Source: Paraburkholderia sacchari (lineage in GTDB: Bacteria > Pseudomonadota > Gammaproteobacteria > Burkholderiales > Burkholderiaceae). From it: a stretch of DNA of 64,000 bases. The position numbers were made by a program, and so were the translations under genes. The notes below the pieces were generated by a model, which worked only from the letters and a program-made list of their open reading frames with translations, made no database searches and was not told where the DNA came from. Within the stretch, counting starts at the first letter, position 1. The number at the start of each line of letters is the position of its first letter. Where the stretch lies: assembly GCF_000785435.2 (NCBI RefSeq), contig NZ_JTDB02000001.1, positions 1,206,499 through 1,270,498 on the forward strand. The letters are read 5' to 3'. Positions 1-9,573 of this stretch are shown one piece after another.

Positions 1-3000
1 TCGGCATCGACCGGCCTCAGCTCGTTGTCGACCACGACGTCCACGGGTCTGACCTCGCTCTCGACCGGTCTCTCGACCACCAACAGCAACGTGGCCAGCC
101 TCTCCTCGTCGACTTCGACGAGCGCCAGCTCGCTGTCGACCAGCATCGATACGCTGTCGACTTCGGCATCGACGGGTCTCAGCTCGTTGTCGACCACGAC
201 GTCCACGGGTCTGACCTCGCTGTCGACCGGTCTCTCGACCACCAACAGCAACGTGGCCAGCCTCTCGTCGTCGACTTCGACGAGCGCCAGCTCGCTGTCG
301 ACCAGCATCGATACGCTGTCGACTTCGGCATCGACGGGGCTCAGCTCGTTGTCGACCACGACGTCCACGGGTCTGACCTCGCTGTCGACCGGTCTCTCGA
401 CCACCAACAGCAACGTGGCGAGCCTTTCGTCGTCGACCTCGACGAGCGCCAGCTCGCTGTCGACCAGCATCGACACGCTGTCGACCTCGGCATCGACGGG
501 TCTCAGCTCGTTGTCGACCACGACGTCCACGGGTCTGACCTCGCTCTCGACGGGTCTTTCGACCACCAACAGCAACGTGGCGAGCCTTTCGTCGTCGACC
601 TCGACGAGCGCCAGCTCGCTGTCGACCAGCATCGACACGCTGTCGACCTCGGCATCGACGGGTCTCAGCTCGTTGTCGACCACGACGTCCACGGGTCTGT
701 CCTCGCTCTCGACGGGTCTGTCGACCACCAACAGTAACCTCACGAGCCTCTCCACCTCGACCTCGACCGGCACGAGCTCGCTGTCGACGGCGATCGACAA
801 TCTCTCGACTTCGGCTTCGACCGGCCTCAGCTCACTGTCGACCGTGACCTCCACCGGTCTGACCTCGCTCTCGACCGGTCTCTCGACCACCAACAGCAAC
901 GTGGCCAGCCTCTCGTCGTCGACTTCGACGAGCGCCAGCTCGCTCTCGACCAGCATCGATACGCTGTCGACTTCGGCTTCGACGGGCCTGAGCTCGCTGT
1001 CGACCGTGACCTCCACGGGTCTGTCCTCGCTGTCGACCGGTCTGTCGACCACCGATAGCAACCTGTCCAGCCTCTCCACAGGTGTCGACACGCTGTCGAC
1101 CTCGGCTTCGACGGGCATCAGCTCGCTGTCGACGGGTCTCTCGACAACCAATAGCAACTTGGCCAGCCTCTCAACCGGTGTCGATTCGCTGTCCACGTCG
1201 ACTTCGACGAGCGCCAGCTCGCTTTCGACGAGCCTCGACACACTGTCGACGTCCACCTCGACGGGCCTGAGCTCGCTCTCGACCGGCATCGACACACTGT
1301 CGACTTCGGCATCGACGGGCCTCAGCTCGCTGTCGACGGTGACTTCCACGGGGCTGTCGTCGCTCTCGACGGGCATCTCGACCACCAATAGCAACCTGGC
1401 CAGCCTCTCCACCGGCGTCGACACGCTGTCGACTTCGACCTCGACGGGCCTGAGCTCGCTTTCGACTGGTATCGACACGCTTTCGACTTCCGCTTCGACG
1501 GGCCTCAGCTCGCTGTCGACCGTGACCTCCACGGGTCTCTCGTCGCTCTCGACCGGTCTGTCGACCACCGATAGCAACCTGACCAGCCTCTCCACGGGCG
1601 TCGATTCGCTGTCGACTTCGGCTTCGACGAGCGCCAGCTCGCTCTCGACCAGCATCGACACGCTTTCGACTTCCGCTTCGACGGGTCTAAGCTCGCTGTC
1701 GACCGTGACTTCCACGGGTCTGTCCTCGCTGTCGACCGGTCTGTCGACCACCGATAGCAACCTGGCCAGCCTCTCGACGGGTGTCGACTCGCTGTCGACT
1801 TCGGCATCTACGGGCCTTAGCTCGCTCTCGACCGTGACCTCCACGGGTCTGTCCTCGCTGTCGACCGGCCTTTCGACCACCGACAGCAACCTGTCGAGCC
1901 TCTCGACGGGCGTCGACTCGCTGTCCACGTCGGCTTCCACGAGCGCCGCGTCGCTCTCGACCAGCGTCGACTCGCTGTCGACCTCGGCTTCGACGGGCCT
2001 CAGCTCGCTCTCGACCGTGACCTCCACGGGTCTCTCGTCGCTGTCGACCGGTCTCGATACGACCAACAGCATGCTCGACTCGCTCTCGACTTCGACGTCC
2101 ACGGGCTACCTGGATCTGTCGACGGGTCTCTCGTCGCTGTCCACGCTGACTTCGACCAGCGTGAGCTCTCTGTCCACGGGCGTGGTGTCGCTCTCGACCG
2201 GCATGGTTTCGCTGTCGACCGTCGTGATCTCGCTGTCGACCTCGACCTCTACGAGCGTGGCCTCGCTGTCGACGGGCATCGACACGACGAACACGAACCT
2301 GAACTCGCTGTCGACGTCGACCTCGTCTAGCGTAGCCTCGCTCTCGACCGGCATAGACACGACCAACAGCAGCCTGCATTCGCTGTCGACGTCCACGTCG
2401 TCCAGCGTCGCCTCGCTCTCGACCGGCGTCCAGTCGCTGTCGTCGTCCACGTCGTCGAGCGTTGCCTCGCTCTCGACCGGCATTGACACGACCAACAGCA
2501 ACCTGCATTCGCTGTCGACGTCGACCTCGTCGAGCGTTGCCTCGCTCTCGACCGGCATCGACACGACCAACAGCAACCTGAATTCGCTGTCGACGTCCAC
2601 GTCGTCGAGCGTGGCCTCGCTCTCGACCGGCATCGACACGACCAACAGCAACCTGCATTCGCTGTCGACGTCGACCTCGTCGAGCGTTGCCTCGCTCTCG
2701 ACCGGCATCGATACGACGAACGCCAACCTGAACTCGTTGTCGACGGCTACGTCGGCTGGCTTCAACTCGCTGTCGACCAGCATCGACACGACCAATAGCA
2801 GCCTGCAGAGCCTCTCGACGGCGGCTTCGAGCAGCTCCGGCGGCGTCAGCTCGCTGTCGTCGACGGTGAGCGATCTGTCGACCTCGACTTCGACGGGCAT
2901 GTCCTCGCTGTCGACCGGCCTCTCGACGGTCAGCTCGCAGGTCAGCTCGCTGTCCACCACGATTGCGCCGGTGGTCCAGATGGTCGACGCGGCGAACGCC

Positions 3001-3786
3001 TCGGGCAACGCCTTCATGGGCACGCTGGCCGGCGGCATGAACAACGACGGCACGGTGCAGACGCGTGGCGCGACGGGCGGTGCGATCCAGAACGCCAGCG
3101 TGCAGAACTGCTCGTCGGTGAACGGTGTGGACGCAACGGGTTCGGGTCTGTGCGTGACCGCCAACGGCGAAGGCGCAACGGCTTACGGTTCGAGCGCCAA
3201 CGCCACCGGCGACAACTCGACGGCCATGGGCTACCGTGCCACGACGGCAAACGCGAACACCGTGGCAGTCGGCGCGGGCTCGATCGCCGCGGGCCATAAC
3301 GGCACGGCGGTGGGCGTGAACTCGCGTGCCTCGGGTGCGGGTTCGGTTGCAGTGGGCTATGGCGCCTCCGCTCCGGGCAACAACTCGGTGGCCATCGGCC
3401 AGGGCTCGGTCGCTGACCAGGACAACACCGTCTCGTTCGGTGCGCAGGGCACGGAGCGACGCCTCACCAACATCGCGGCGGGCGTGGCGCCGACCGATGC
3501 AGCAACGGTCTCGCAGCTCGGCAGCGTGCAGAGCAACGTGAACAACGTGGCGCGCACGGCCTACGCCGGCACGGCGCTCGCCATGGCCATGAGCGGCACG
3601 TATCTGCCGTCGCTCAACGCCGGCGAGAAGACGGTGGGCGTGGGCTTCGGTTCGTACCAGGGCTACAGCGCGGTTGCGGTGAACTTCAAGGGCTTGTCGG
3701 GCAATGGCCGCTGGGGCTATGGCGCCGGCGTCTCGACGACGGGCCACGATGTGGGCGTGAACGCGGGGGTGGGCTGGAAGTGGTAA
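1..3786 (+). CDS. Trimeric autotransporter adhesin (YadA/Hia type), 5' end outside window
   Basis: The reading frame is open from base 1 and runs to TAA at 3784, so the N-terminus (signal peptide, ESPR and any upper head) lies outside the window. About the first 980 visible residues are a Ser/Thr/Asn-rich stalk with a hydrophobic residue every seventh position (SLSTGL, STSIDTL), as in a left-handed trimeric coiled coil. Residues about 1038-1165 carry YadA-head left-handed roll repeats (NSTAMGY, NTVAVGAGS, GSVAVGYGAS, NSVAIGQGS), then a neck-like segment (RRLTNIAAGVAPTDAATVSQL region). The last ~85 residues form the YadA membrane anchor and end in the aromatic KW expected of outer-membrane barrels. 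The head repeats here sit at the membrane-proximal end. Family role: surface adhesion or autoaggregation; the ligand cannot be inferred. A strong terminator follows. Confidence 0.95.
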   Translation, partial: SASTGLSSLSTTTSTGLTSLSTGLSTTNSNVASLSSSTSTSASSLSTSIDTLSTSASTGLSSLSTTTSTGLTSLSTGLSTTNSNVASLSSSTSTSASSLSTSIDTLSTSASTGLSSLSTTTSTGLTSLSTGLSTTNSNVASLSSSTSTSASSLSTSIDTLSTSASTGLSSLSTTTSTGLTSLSTGLSTTNSNVASLSSSTSTSASSLSTSIDTLSTSASTGLSSLSTTTSTGLSSLSTGLSTTNSNLTSLSTSTSTGTSSLSTAIDNLSTSASTGLSSLSTVTSTGLTSLSTGLSTTNSNVASLSSSTSTSASSLSTSIDTLSTSASTGLSSLSTVTSTGLSSLSTGLSTTDSNLSSLSTGVDTLSTSASTGISSLSTGLSTTNSNLASLSTGVDSLSTSTSTSASSLSTSLDTLSTSTSTGLSSLSTGIDTLSTSASTGLSSLSTVTSTGLSSLSTGISTTNSNLASLSTGVDTLSTSTSTGLSSLSTGIDTLSTSASTGLSSLSTVTSTGLSSLSTGLSTTDSNLTSLSTGVDSLSTSASTSASSLSTSIDTLSTSASTGLSSLSTVTSTGLSSLSTGLSTTDSNLASLSTGVDSLSTSASTGLSSLSTVTSTGLSSLSTGLSTTDSNLSSLSTGVDSLSTSASTSAASLSTSVDSLSTSASTGLSSLSTVTSTGLSSLSTGLDTTNSMLDSLSTSTSTGYLDLSTGLSSLSTLTSTSVSSLSTGVVSLSTGMVSLSTVVISLSTSTSTSVASLSTGIDTTNTNLNSLSTSTSSSVASLSTGIDTTNSSLHSLSTSTSSSVASLSTGVQSLSSSTSSSVASLSTGIDTTNSNLHSLSTSTSSSVASLSTGIDTTNSNLNSLSTSTSSSVASLSTGIDTTNSNLHSLSTSTSSSVASLSTGIDTTNANLNSLSTATSAGFNSLSTSIDTTNSSLQSLSTAASSSSGGVSSLSSTVSDLSTSTSTGMSSLSTGLSTVSSQVSSLSTTIAPVVQMVDAANASGNAFMGTLAGGMNNDGTVQTRGATGGAIQNASVQNCSSVNGVDATGSGLCVTANGEGATAYGSSANATGDNSTAMGYRATTANANTVAVGAGSIAAGHNGTAVGVNSRASGAGSVAVGYGASAPGNNSVAIGQGSVADQDNTVSFGAQGTERRLTNIAAGVAPTDAATVSQLGSVQSNVNNVARTAYAGTALAMAMSGTYLPSLNAGEKTVGVGFGSYQGYSAVAVNFKGLSGNGRWGYGAGVSTTGHDVGVNAGVGWKW
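19..666 (+). repeat. 162-bp tandem repeats in adhesin stalk
   Basis: Four nearly identical 162-bp (54-codon) units begin at 19, 181, 343 and 505, each opening with agctcgttgtcgaccacgac. A fifth, diverging unit starts at 667. Differences between units are mostly silent (for example ctctcgtcgtcg versus ctttcgtcgtcg). The period is a multiple of three, so gain or loss of units would change stalk length without breaking the frame. The array may extend left of the window. Confidence 0.93.
2272..2850 (+). repeat. 75-bp tandem repeats in adhesin stalk
   Basis: A second repeat family with a 25-codon period encodes TGIDTTNSNL-(H/N)SLSTSTSSSVASLS. Unit starts (accggcat or variant) fall at 2272, 2347, 2422, 2476, 2551, 2626, 2701 and 2776, all 75 bp apart except the shortened 54-bp unit at 2422. 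Codon use differs slightly between copies, so this array looks older than the 162-bp array. Confidence 0.9.
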
Positions 3787-3820
3787 GCCAGCAGCGGTAG
3801 AGGTAGCAGTGCGGTAATCC

Positions 3821-3855
3821 ACGGGCGGCCGGCAACGGTCGCCCGTTTTTTATTT
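3821..3855 (+). terminator. Rho-independent terminator of the adhesin gene
   Basis: An 11-bp stem (acgggcggccg / cggtcgcccgt, one G-U pair) closes a GCAA tetraloop and is followed directly by ttttttattt. It lies 35 bases after the adhesin stop codon. Confidence 0.93.
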
Positions 3856-3989
3856 CCACGGTTCCATCGCGCGGCTGGAAACGATTCCATCCGGCCATTC
3901 AATCCCGACCTTATTGTTCGCATGCGGCAGTGCAGCAACGTTCATGTATGCTGTCGGCTCTATTAGAAATTTCCATTCGAGAGACGAGC

Positions 3990-4754
3990 ATGCGGCGTGT
4001 CGTATTCAATCAGAAAGGTGGCGTAGGGAAGTCGACGATCGTTTGCAATCTTGCTGCAATTAGCGCCAGCGAAGGGCTGAGAACGCTGGTCATCGATCTG
4101 GACGCGCAGGCGAATTCAACCCAGTACCTGCTGGGCGCGCAAGCAGGCGAGGCGCGCTCCACCGTCGCGAGCTTCTTTGAAACCGCGTTGACGTTCAGCT
4201 TCAAACCCGTGGACGTGACGTCGTTCATTCATCCGACGCCGTTTGAAAATCTCGACATCATGCCTGGTCATGCCGACCTGGATACGCTGCACGGCAAACT
4301 GGAATCGCGCTACAAGATCTACAAGCTGCGCGATGCGCTCAACGAGCTCGACATGTATGACGCGGTTTATATCGACACGCCGCCGGCATTGAACTTCTAC
4401 ACCCGCGCCGCGCTGATCGCCGTCGAGCGTTGCCTCATTCCGTTCGACTGCGACGACTTCTCCCGGCGCGCGCTTTACACGCTGCTCGAAAACGTGAAGG
4501 AGATCCAGCAGGATCACAACGCCGCGCTGGAGGTGGAGGGTATCGTCATCAACCAGTTTCAGCCGCGTGCAAGCCTGCCTCAGAAACTGGTCGACGAGCT
4601 GATCGGCGAGGGCTTGCCGGTGCTGGCTTCGCGGCTGTCCTCATCCGTGAAGATCCGCGAATCGCATCAGCAGGCGACTCCCGTGGTTCACCTCGACCCA
4701 GGACACAAGCTCTCGCGCGAATATCGGGCCTTGCATCAGGAACTGACGCAATAG
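3990..4754 (+). CDS. ParA/Soj-family ATPase, orphan
   Basis: 254 residues from the ATG at 3990, preceded by gagacgag. The frame extends upstream to 3930, but this ATG puts the Walker motif at the N-terminus as usual. It shows the deviant Walker A KGGVGKST (residues about 8-15), Walker A' (TLVIDLDAQANST) and Walker B (AVYIDTPPAL). ParA proteins are cytoplasmic dimeric ATPases that position DNA or protein cargo. No parB gene or parS-like repeat is seen next to it, and the downstream gene is convergent, so it may belong to the cargo-positioning orphan ParA class or work with a distant partner. A plasmid partition role is not supported from this sequence alone. Confidence 0.85.
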   Translation: MRRVVFNQKGGVGKSTIVCNLAAISASEGLRTLVIDLDAQANSTQYLLGAQAGEARSTVASFFETALTFSFKPVDVTSFIHPTPFENLDIMPGHADLDTLHGKLESRYKIYKLRDALNELDMYDAVYIDTPPALNFYTRAALIAVERCLIPFDCDDFSRRALYTLLENVKEIQQDHNAALEVEGIVINQFQPRASLPQKLVDELIGEGLPVLASRLSSSVKIRESHQQATPVVHLDPGHKLSREYRALHQELTQ

Positions 4755-4824
4755 CGGTGCTGCGCGGGGGCCGCCGCGTCCACACAGCGGACCTCGCCCG
4801 ACGCTTCGCCGGGGTTCGGCGCAC

Positions 4825-6462
4825 TCACATGGTCTTCAACACCGAGCGCTTGAGCTTGCCGGTTTCGGTTCGCGGCAGCGCATCGATGAACGCGATGAGG
4901 CGCGGGTACTTGTAGGCCGCCACCGCGTTTTTCACAAAGGCCTGCAACTCGGCCACCATGGCGTCGTTGCCCTCGAAGCCCGGGCGCAGCACCACGAAGG
5001 CCTTCACCACCTGGCCGCGCAATTCGTCGGGCACGCCGATCACGCCGCATTCCACCACGGCGGGATGCTGCATCAGCACGGTCTCGACCTCGGGGCCCGC
5101 GATGTTGTATCCCGACGAGACGATCATGTCGTCCGCTCGCGCCTGGTAGAACACGTAGCCGTCGGCGTCGATAGTGACGGCGTCGCCCGGCAAATTCCAG
5201 CGGTCGCGCACGAACTTCTTCTGCCGCTCGTCGGCCAGATAGCGGCAGCCAGTGGGCCCGCGCACCGCGAGATTGCCGGTGACGCCGGGCGGCACCGGTT
5301 GCATGTCGTCGTCGAGCGCCTGCACCACATAGCCCGGCACCGCGCGCCCGATCGAGCCGGGCCGCACGTCGCCGCCCGCCGAGGAAATGAAAATGTGGAT
5401 CATCTCGGTGCCGCCAATGCCGTCGATCATTTCGATGCCGGTTACTTCGCGCCACAAGTCGCGCGTCGCCTGCGGCAGCGCCTCGCCCGCGGATACGGTC
5501 TGGCGCAAGGTCGATATGTCGTAGTCCTTCACGAGCGGCGCCATCTGCCGGTAGAAGGTAGGCGCGGTAAATACGGTGGTCGCGCGAAAGCGCTCGATGG
5601 TTTGCAACAGCAGCGCGGGCGTGAGCTTTTCGATCAGCACGGTCGAGGCCCCCACGCGCAGCGGGAAGCAGAGCAGGCCGCCCAGCCCGAACGTGAACGC
5701 TAGCGGCGGCGTGCCGCAAAACACGTCGTCCGCGGTGGGCTTGAGCACGTGGCGCGGGAACAGGTCGCACATCGCAATCACGTCGCGGTGGAACTGCATG
5801 CAGCCCTTCGGCGTGCCCGTGGTGCCGCTCGTGAACGCGATCAGGCAGACGTCGTCGCTGGCCGTGTCGCATGCGGTGAATTCGGCCGGCTTGGCGGCTG
5901 CGAGACTTTCGAGGCTGCCGGGCGCGTCGTCGTGGAAGTAGCGCACTTGCGCGAGATTTGCGCAGAAGAATTCGTCGTCGGACTGGGTGCAGCGCGCGAG
6001 TTCGTCGGCGAGACGCACGTCGCACAGCGCCGCGCTCACGCTCGCCTTGTCGATGATCTGCTTGAGTTCCTTCGCGCGCAGCAGCGGCATGGTGGGCACC
6101 ACCACGAGCCCGGCCTTCAACGATGCCAGCAGCGCAACGGCCATCTGCAGCGTATTGGGGCCGCGCAGCAGCACGCGATTGCCGGGCTTCAGGCCCATGT
6201 CCTCCACCAGCACGTGGGCGCTGCGGTCCACGCGTTCGCGCAATTGCGCATAGGTGGTCGCTTGCGGCTTGCCGTCGACTTCGGACCAGATGGCCGGGCG
6301 CGCGCCATGCCCGGCCTCGATGGCGCGGTCCAGCAACTCGGCCGCGCAGTTCAGACGCGCGGGGTAAGCGACGTCGGGATTGTCGAGAAGCAACGCGGGC
6401 CACTGCGATTCGGGCGGCAGGTTATCGCGTGCAAAGGTATCGACGTGAGCGGTCGGTTGCAT
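4825..6462 (-). CDS. abmG: 2-aminobenzoate-CoA ligase (AMP-forming)
   Basis: 545 residues; ATG at 6462 with GGAGATC upstream. Adenylate-forming (ANL) enzyme with the P-loop FTSGTTGTPKG (about residue 210), the A5-type stretch GIGGTEM, the hinge region near the YIFYQARADD-like segment and the C-terminal catalytic lysine context TETGKLKRS. It would activate an aromatic acid to its CoA thioester with ATP. The substrate 2-aminobenzoate is inferred from the operon, above all the fused monooxygenase/reductase and the RidA protein, and from similarity to benzoate-type ligases. It is the last gene of the seven-gene operon, 67 bp after ridA. A benzoate or salicylate ligase is the main alternative. Confidence 0.82.
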   Translation of the reverse strand: MQPTAHVDTFARDNLPPESQWPALLLDNPDVAYPARLNCAAELLDRAIEAGHGARPAIWSEVDGKPQATTYAQLRERVDRSAHVLVEDMGLKPGNRVLLRGPNTLQMAVALLASLKAGLVVVPTMPLLRAKELKQIIDKASVSAALCDVRLADELARCTQSDDEFFCANLAQVRYFHDDAPGSLESLAAAKPAEFTACDTASDDVCLIAFTSGTTGTPKGCMQFHRDVIAMCDLFPRHVLKPTADDVFCGTPPLAFTFGLGGLLCFPLRVGASTVLIEKLTPALLLQTIERFRATTVFTAPTFYRQMAPLVKDYDISTLRQTVSAGEALPQATRDLWREVTGIEMIDGIGGTEMIHIFISSAGGDVRPGSIGRAVPGYVVQALDDDMQPVPPGVTGNLAVRGPTGCRYLADERQKKFVRDRWNLPGDAVTIDADGYVFYQARADDMIVSSGYNIAGPEVETVLMQHPAVVECGVIGVPDELRGQVVKAFVVLRPGFEGNDAMVAELQAFVKNAVAAYKYPRLIAFIDALPRTETGKLKRSVLKTM

Positions 6463-6529
6463 GATGATCTCCGGCTTGGCTGCGCACAGCCTTGTAGGGG
6501 GTTCTGTTGCCTGGCTCTTATTGGCTCGC

Positions 6530-6946
6530 TTATTGGCTGGATAAGCGGGCGTCGTCGGGAATCACGGCCGTGGCCTCGATTTCCACCTTCGCCTCGTCCT
6601 CCATGAGCGCGACCACCTGGATGGCGCTCATGGCGATGTCGTAGTCGCCGATCAGCTCGCGAAACGCCGCGCCAATCTCCTTGAGCGATGCCATGTACTC
6701 CTTTTTGTCGGTGACGTACCAGGTCATGCGCACCAGATGCTCGGGTTTGCCGCCCGCTGCGTCGAGCACGGCCACGATGTTGCGCAGCGCCTGCACGGCT
6801 TGCGCGCCGAACTCGCGGCTCGTGAAGCGCGCGTTCTCGTCCCAGCCGATCTGGCCGGCGATATAGACCTGGGTGCCCACGGCGGCGACGCCGTTGGCAT
6901 AACCGCGCGGCTTGACCCAGCCTGCGGGAAGAAGGGCTTTTTTCAT
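6530..6946 (-). CDS. RidA (YjgF/YER057c/UK114)-family protein
   Basis: 138 residues; ATG at 6946 overlaps the acyl-CoA dehydrogenase stop by ATGA, so translation is coupled. RidA proteins are small trimers that hydrolyse reactive enamines/imines, releasing ammonia. The fold signatures are visible ([36 protein letters not shown]-like C-terminal strand [11 protein letters not shown]). The arginine that canonical RidA uses (ARSAVEV context) is replaced in [12 protein letters not shown], so it is a divergent subgroup. Inference: it may help deaminate the enamine/imine formed after the ring of 2-aminobenzoyl-CoA is hydroxylated and reduced, a step that otherwise lacks an obvious enzyme here. Confidence 0.85.
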   Translation of the reverse strand: MKKALLPAGWVKPRGYANGVAAVGTQVYIAGQIGWDENARFTSREFGAQAVQALRNIVAVLDAAGGKPEHLVRMTWYVTDKKEYMASLKEIGAAFRELIGDYDIAMSAIQVVALMEDEAKVEIEATAVIPDDARLSSQ

Positions 6947-8148
6947 GAATGTTCCGTGTGATAGGCCTTGAGCAGGTCGCGTCCGACAATCAGTTGCTGA
7001 ACCTCGGTCGCGCCTTCGTAAATGCGCAGCGAGCGAATCTCGCGGTAGAGCGATTCGACGATGTTGCCGCTTTGCACACCCATGCCGCCCCAGAGCTGCA
7101 CGGCCGCGTCGATCACCTGTTGCGCGCCTTCGCTCGCATGCCACTTCGCCATGGCGGCTTCGCGCGTGACGCTCACGCCCTGGTCGCGCAGCCACGCGGC
7201 GCGATAGACGAGCAGGGCGCTGCTGTCGATGGTGAGCGCCATCTGCGCGAGCTTTGCCTGGGTCAGCTGAAAATCGCCTAGCGTGTGGCCGAACATCTGG
7301 CGCGACGCGGCGCGCGCGAGGCCTTCGTCCATCGCGCGGCGCGCAAAGCCGAGCGACGCGGCGGCCACCGAGGTGCGGAAGATGTCGAGCGTGCGCATGG
7401 CGATCTTGAAGCCTTCGCCCGGCGCGCCCAGCATCTGGCTTTTGTTCACGCGCGCGCCGGCGAAGCGCAGGCGCGCGAGCGGATGCGGCGCGATCACGTC
7501 GATGCGCTCGGCAATTTCGAGCCCCGGCGTGTCGGCGTCCACGATGAACGCGCTGATGCCGCGCGCGCCCGGCGCTTCGCCGGTGCGTGCGAACACCACA
7601 TAGAAGTCGGCGATGCCGCCGTTCGAGATCCACGTCTTCTCGCCGTCGAGCACGTAGTCGTGCCCATCGGCGCGCGCGGCCAGCGCCATCGCGGCAACGT
7701 CGGAGCCCGCGTTCGGCTCGGAGAGCGCGAACGCGGCGAGCGCTTCGCCGCTCGCGACGCGCGGCAGGTAGCGCGACTTCTGCGCGTCAGTGCCCGCGAG
7801 CGAGATCGCGCCCGAGCCGAGGCCCTGCATCGCGAGCGCGAAGTCGGCGAGGCCCGAATGCTTCGCGAGCGTTTCGCGCAGCAGGCACACGGCGCGCGTG
7901 TCGATGGTGTCGCCGTGGCCGCCCCAGGCGCTGCCGCCCACGCCGTAGCGCAGCCAGCCCGCCGCGCCGAGCTTGCGCACGAGCGCGCGGCATGTGTCGT
8001 CGACGTTATCGTGCGGCACATGTGCGAGATGCACGCGCGCCCATTCCTCGACGCCGGTCGCGAGCGCGCGGTGGTGGTCTTCGAAGAACGGCCACGCGAG
8101 CGCGCCATGCAAATTCTGTTCAGCCGCTGCGCTCAGTTGCGTATTCAC
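6943..8148 (-). CDS. Acyl-CoA dehydrogenase
   Basis: 401 residues from a GTG at 8148 with GGGAGA 8 bases upstream. The frame is open further upstream, but that part overlaps the preceding gene and is arginine-rich nonsense. Acyl-CoA dehydrogenase N-, middle and C-terminal domains are seen: [15 protein letters not shown] (FAD/substrate loop), [19 protein letters not shown], and [17 protein letters not shown], which contains the family's catalytic glutamate. It would oxidise an alicyclic or ring-opened CoA thioester in the 2-aminobenzoyl-CoA route, passing electrons to ETF. It starts 4 bp after the enoyl-CoA hydratase gene and overlaps ridA by 4 bp. Confidence 0.88.
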   Translation of the reverse strand: MNTQLSAAAEQNLHGALAWPFFEDHHRALATGVEEWARVHLAHVPHDNVDDTCRALVRKLGAAGWLRYGVGGSAWGGHGDTIDTRAVCLLRETLAKHSGLADFALAMQGLGSGAISLAGTDAQKSRYLPRVASGEALAAFALSEPNAGSDVAAMALAARADGHDYVLDGEKTWISNGGIADFYVVFARTGEAPGARGISAFIVDADTPGLEIAERIDVIAPHPLARLRFAGARVNKSQMLGAPGEGFKIAMRTLDIFRTSVAAASLGFARRAMDEGLARAASRQMFGHTLGDFQLTQAKLAQMALTIDSSALLVYRAAWLRDQGVSVTREAAMAKWHASEGAQQVIDAAVQLWGGMGVQSGNIVESLYREIRSLRIYEGATEVQQLIVGRDLLKAYHTEHS

Positions 8149-8152
8149 TGTC

Positions 8153-9010
8153 TTAATCTCCCTTGAAAACCGGGCGCGTCTTCGCCGCGAAGGCGTCATA
8201 CGCACGGCCGAAATCGCGCGTCGCCATGCAGATCGCCTGCGCCTGCGCTTCCGACTCGATGGCTTCATCGATGCTCATGGTCCATTCCTGGTGCAGCATC
8301 GTCTTGGTGATGCCGTGCGCGAAGGTCGGGCCCGCCGCGAGATCGGCTGCGAGCTTTTGCGCCTCGGCGAGCAGCGCTTCCGGTTCGCACAGCCGGTTAT
8401 AGAAGCCCCATGCGTGGCCTTCCTCGCCGCTTGCGGAGCGTCCGGTATAGAGCAGTTCGGCCGCGCGGCCCTGGCCGATGATGCGCGGCAGGATTGCGCA
8501 CGCGCCCATGTCGCAGCCCGCGAGGCCCACGCGCGTGAACAGGAACGCGAGCTTGCTGCGCGCGGTCGCATAGCGCATGTCGGATGCCATCGCGAGGATC
8601 GCGCCCGCGCCCGCGCACACGCCGTCCACCGCGGCGATGATCGGCTGCGGGCAATGGCGCATGGCCCTAACGAGGTCGCCGGTCATGCGCGTGAACATCA
8701 GCAGTTCGGGCATCGGCAAGTCGATGAGCGGCGCGATGATGTCGTGCACGTCGCCGCCCGAGCAGAAGTTCTCGCCCGCGCCGTGCAGCACGACGGTTTT
8801 CACATCGGTGGCGTAGGCAAGTTGACGGAACAGGTCGCGCAATTCCGCATACGATTCGAACGTGAGCGGATTCTTGCGCTCGGGGCGGTTCAGCGTGATG
8901 GTCGCCACGCGGCCCTCGACCGACCAGCCGAAGTGCTTCGCCTCGTAGCTGGCCAGCGTCACGCGGTTGCCCGCGAACAGCGCGTCCGCGCTGGAGCGTT
9001 CTGTCGTCAA
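8153..9010 (-). CDS. Enoyl-CoA hydratase/isomerase-family protein
   Basis: 285 residues. The start is a TTG at 9010, chosen because AAAGGAGA sits 8 bases upstream and no ATG is better placed. Crotonase fold: [15 protein letters not shown] (oxyanion hole) and [24 protein letters not shown]. Both glutamates of classical crotonase seem absent: the GGGCEL position reads GAGAIL, and the later position lies in [11 protein letters not shown]. It may therefore act as a C-C or ring hydrolase/isomerase rather than a simple hydratase. Position in the operon suggests a step after dearomatisation of 2-aminobenzoyl-CoA. Confidence 0.82.
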   Translation of the reverse strand: MTTERSSADALFAGNRVTLASYEAKHFGWSVEGRVATITLNRPERKNPLTFESYAELRDLFRQLAYATDVKTVVLHGAGENFCSGGDVHDIIAPLIDLPMPELLMFTRMTGDLVRAMRHCPQPIIAAVDGVCAGAGAILAMASDMRYATARSKLAFLFTRVGLAGCDMGACAILPRIIGQGRAAELLYTGRSASGEEGHAWGFYNRLCEPEALLAEAQKLAADLAAGPTFAHGITKTMLHQEWTMSIDEAIESEAQAQAICMATRDFGRAYDAFAAKTRPVFKGD

Positions 9011-9039
9011 GGTATGTCTCCTTTAGCTTGGGGGCGCGC

Positions 9040-9573
9040 TCAGCCTTCGAGGCTGTCGCGCAGATGTTGCTTGAGCTTGCCGAGGCGCTCGTGCATCTTC
9101 GACTTCTCGTCGAGCGAGAGGCCGCCGAACATTTCCACCACCCACTGCTCGTGCGCGGCCGCCATGCGGTCGAACGCGGCGCGGCCTTCGGGCGTGAGGC
9201 GCACGGCAATCGAGCGGCGGTCCTCGGGGTCGGCGTCGCGCACCACGAGGCCTTCCTTTTCCAGTTGATCGGTGATGCCGGTGACGTTGCCGCCCGTGAC
9301 CATCAGGCGGCGCGACAGCTCGGTCATCCGGAGTCCTTCGGGATGGCGTTCGAGCTGCGCCATCAAGTCGAAGCGCGGCAGCGTGGTGTCGAATTCGCTG
9401 CGCAGGCGGCGGCGCAACTCGGCTTGCACGAGGTTGGTCGTGGTGAGCAGGCGCAGCCACAGGCGCAGGCCCATGTGGCTGTCGGCGCCGGTGCTCATCT
9501 CCATGTCGACAACGTTTTCCGCGGGGTTGGCGACGCCCTTGCGCGTCTTCTGCTTCGGCACGGGCGATGTCAT
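9040..9573 (-). CDS. MarR-family transcriptional regulator of the aminobenzoate operon
   Basis: 177 residues from ATG at 9573 (GGAGAAATCAC upstream). The start overlaps the upstream SDR stop as ATGA. A winged helix (about residues 60-125) is visible: FDLMAQLERHPEGLRMTELSRRLMVTGGNVTGITDQLEKEGLV and the wing RDADPEDRRSIAVRLT. MarR proteins are usually repressors released by aromatic or aryl-CoA ligands. Being inside the operon, and with an inverted repeat over the operon's -35 box (12777-12800), it is likely an autoregulatory repressor induced by 2-aminobenzoate or its CoA ester. Confidence 0.88.
   Translation of the reverse strand: MTSPVPKQKTRKGVANPAENVVDMEMSTGADSHMGLRLWLRLLTTTNLVQAELRRRLRSEFDTTLPRFDLMAQLERHPEGLRMTELSRRLMVTGGNVTGITDQLEKEGLVVRDADPEDRRSIAVRLTPEGRAAFDRMAAAHEQWVVEMFGGLSLDEKSKMHERLGKLKQHLRDSLEG

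Noticed and set aside
1..2850. CRISPR-like regular repeats
   Set aside because: The repeats are contiguous, in frame and coding; there are no unique spacers and no cas genes.
1687..3822. Long minus-strand open frames opposite the adhesin (also 2106-3164)
   Set aside because: They mirror the repetitive coding strand; translations are Arg/His- or Val/Glu-rich repeats with no domain or start signal.
3990..4754. ParA as part of a plasmid partition locus or replication origin
   Set aside because: No parB, parS-like repeats, rep gene or iterons were seen around it.
4755..4824. Terminator between parA and the convergent ligase gene
   Set aside because: GC-rich but no clear stem with T-run on either strand.
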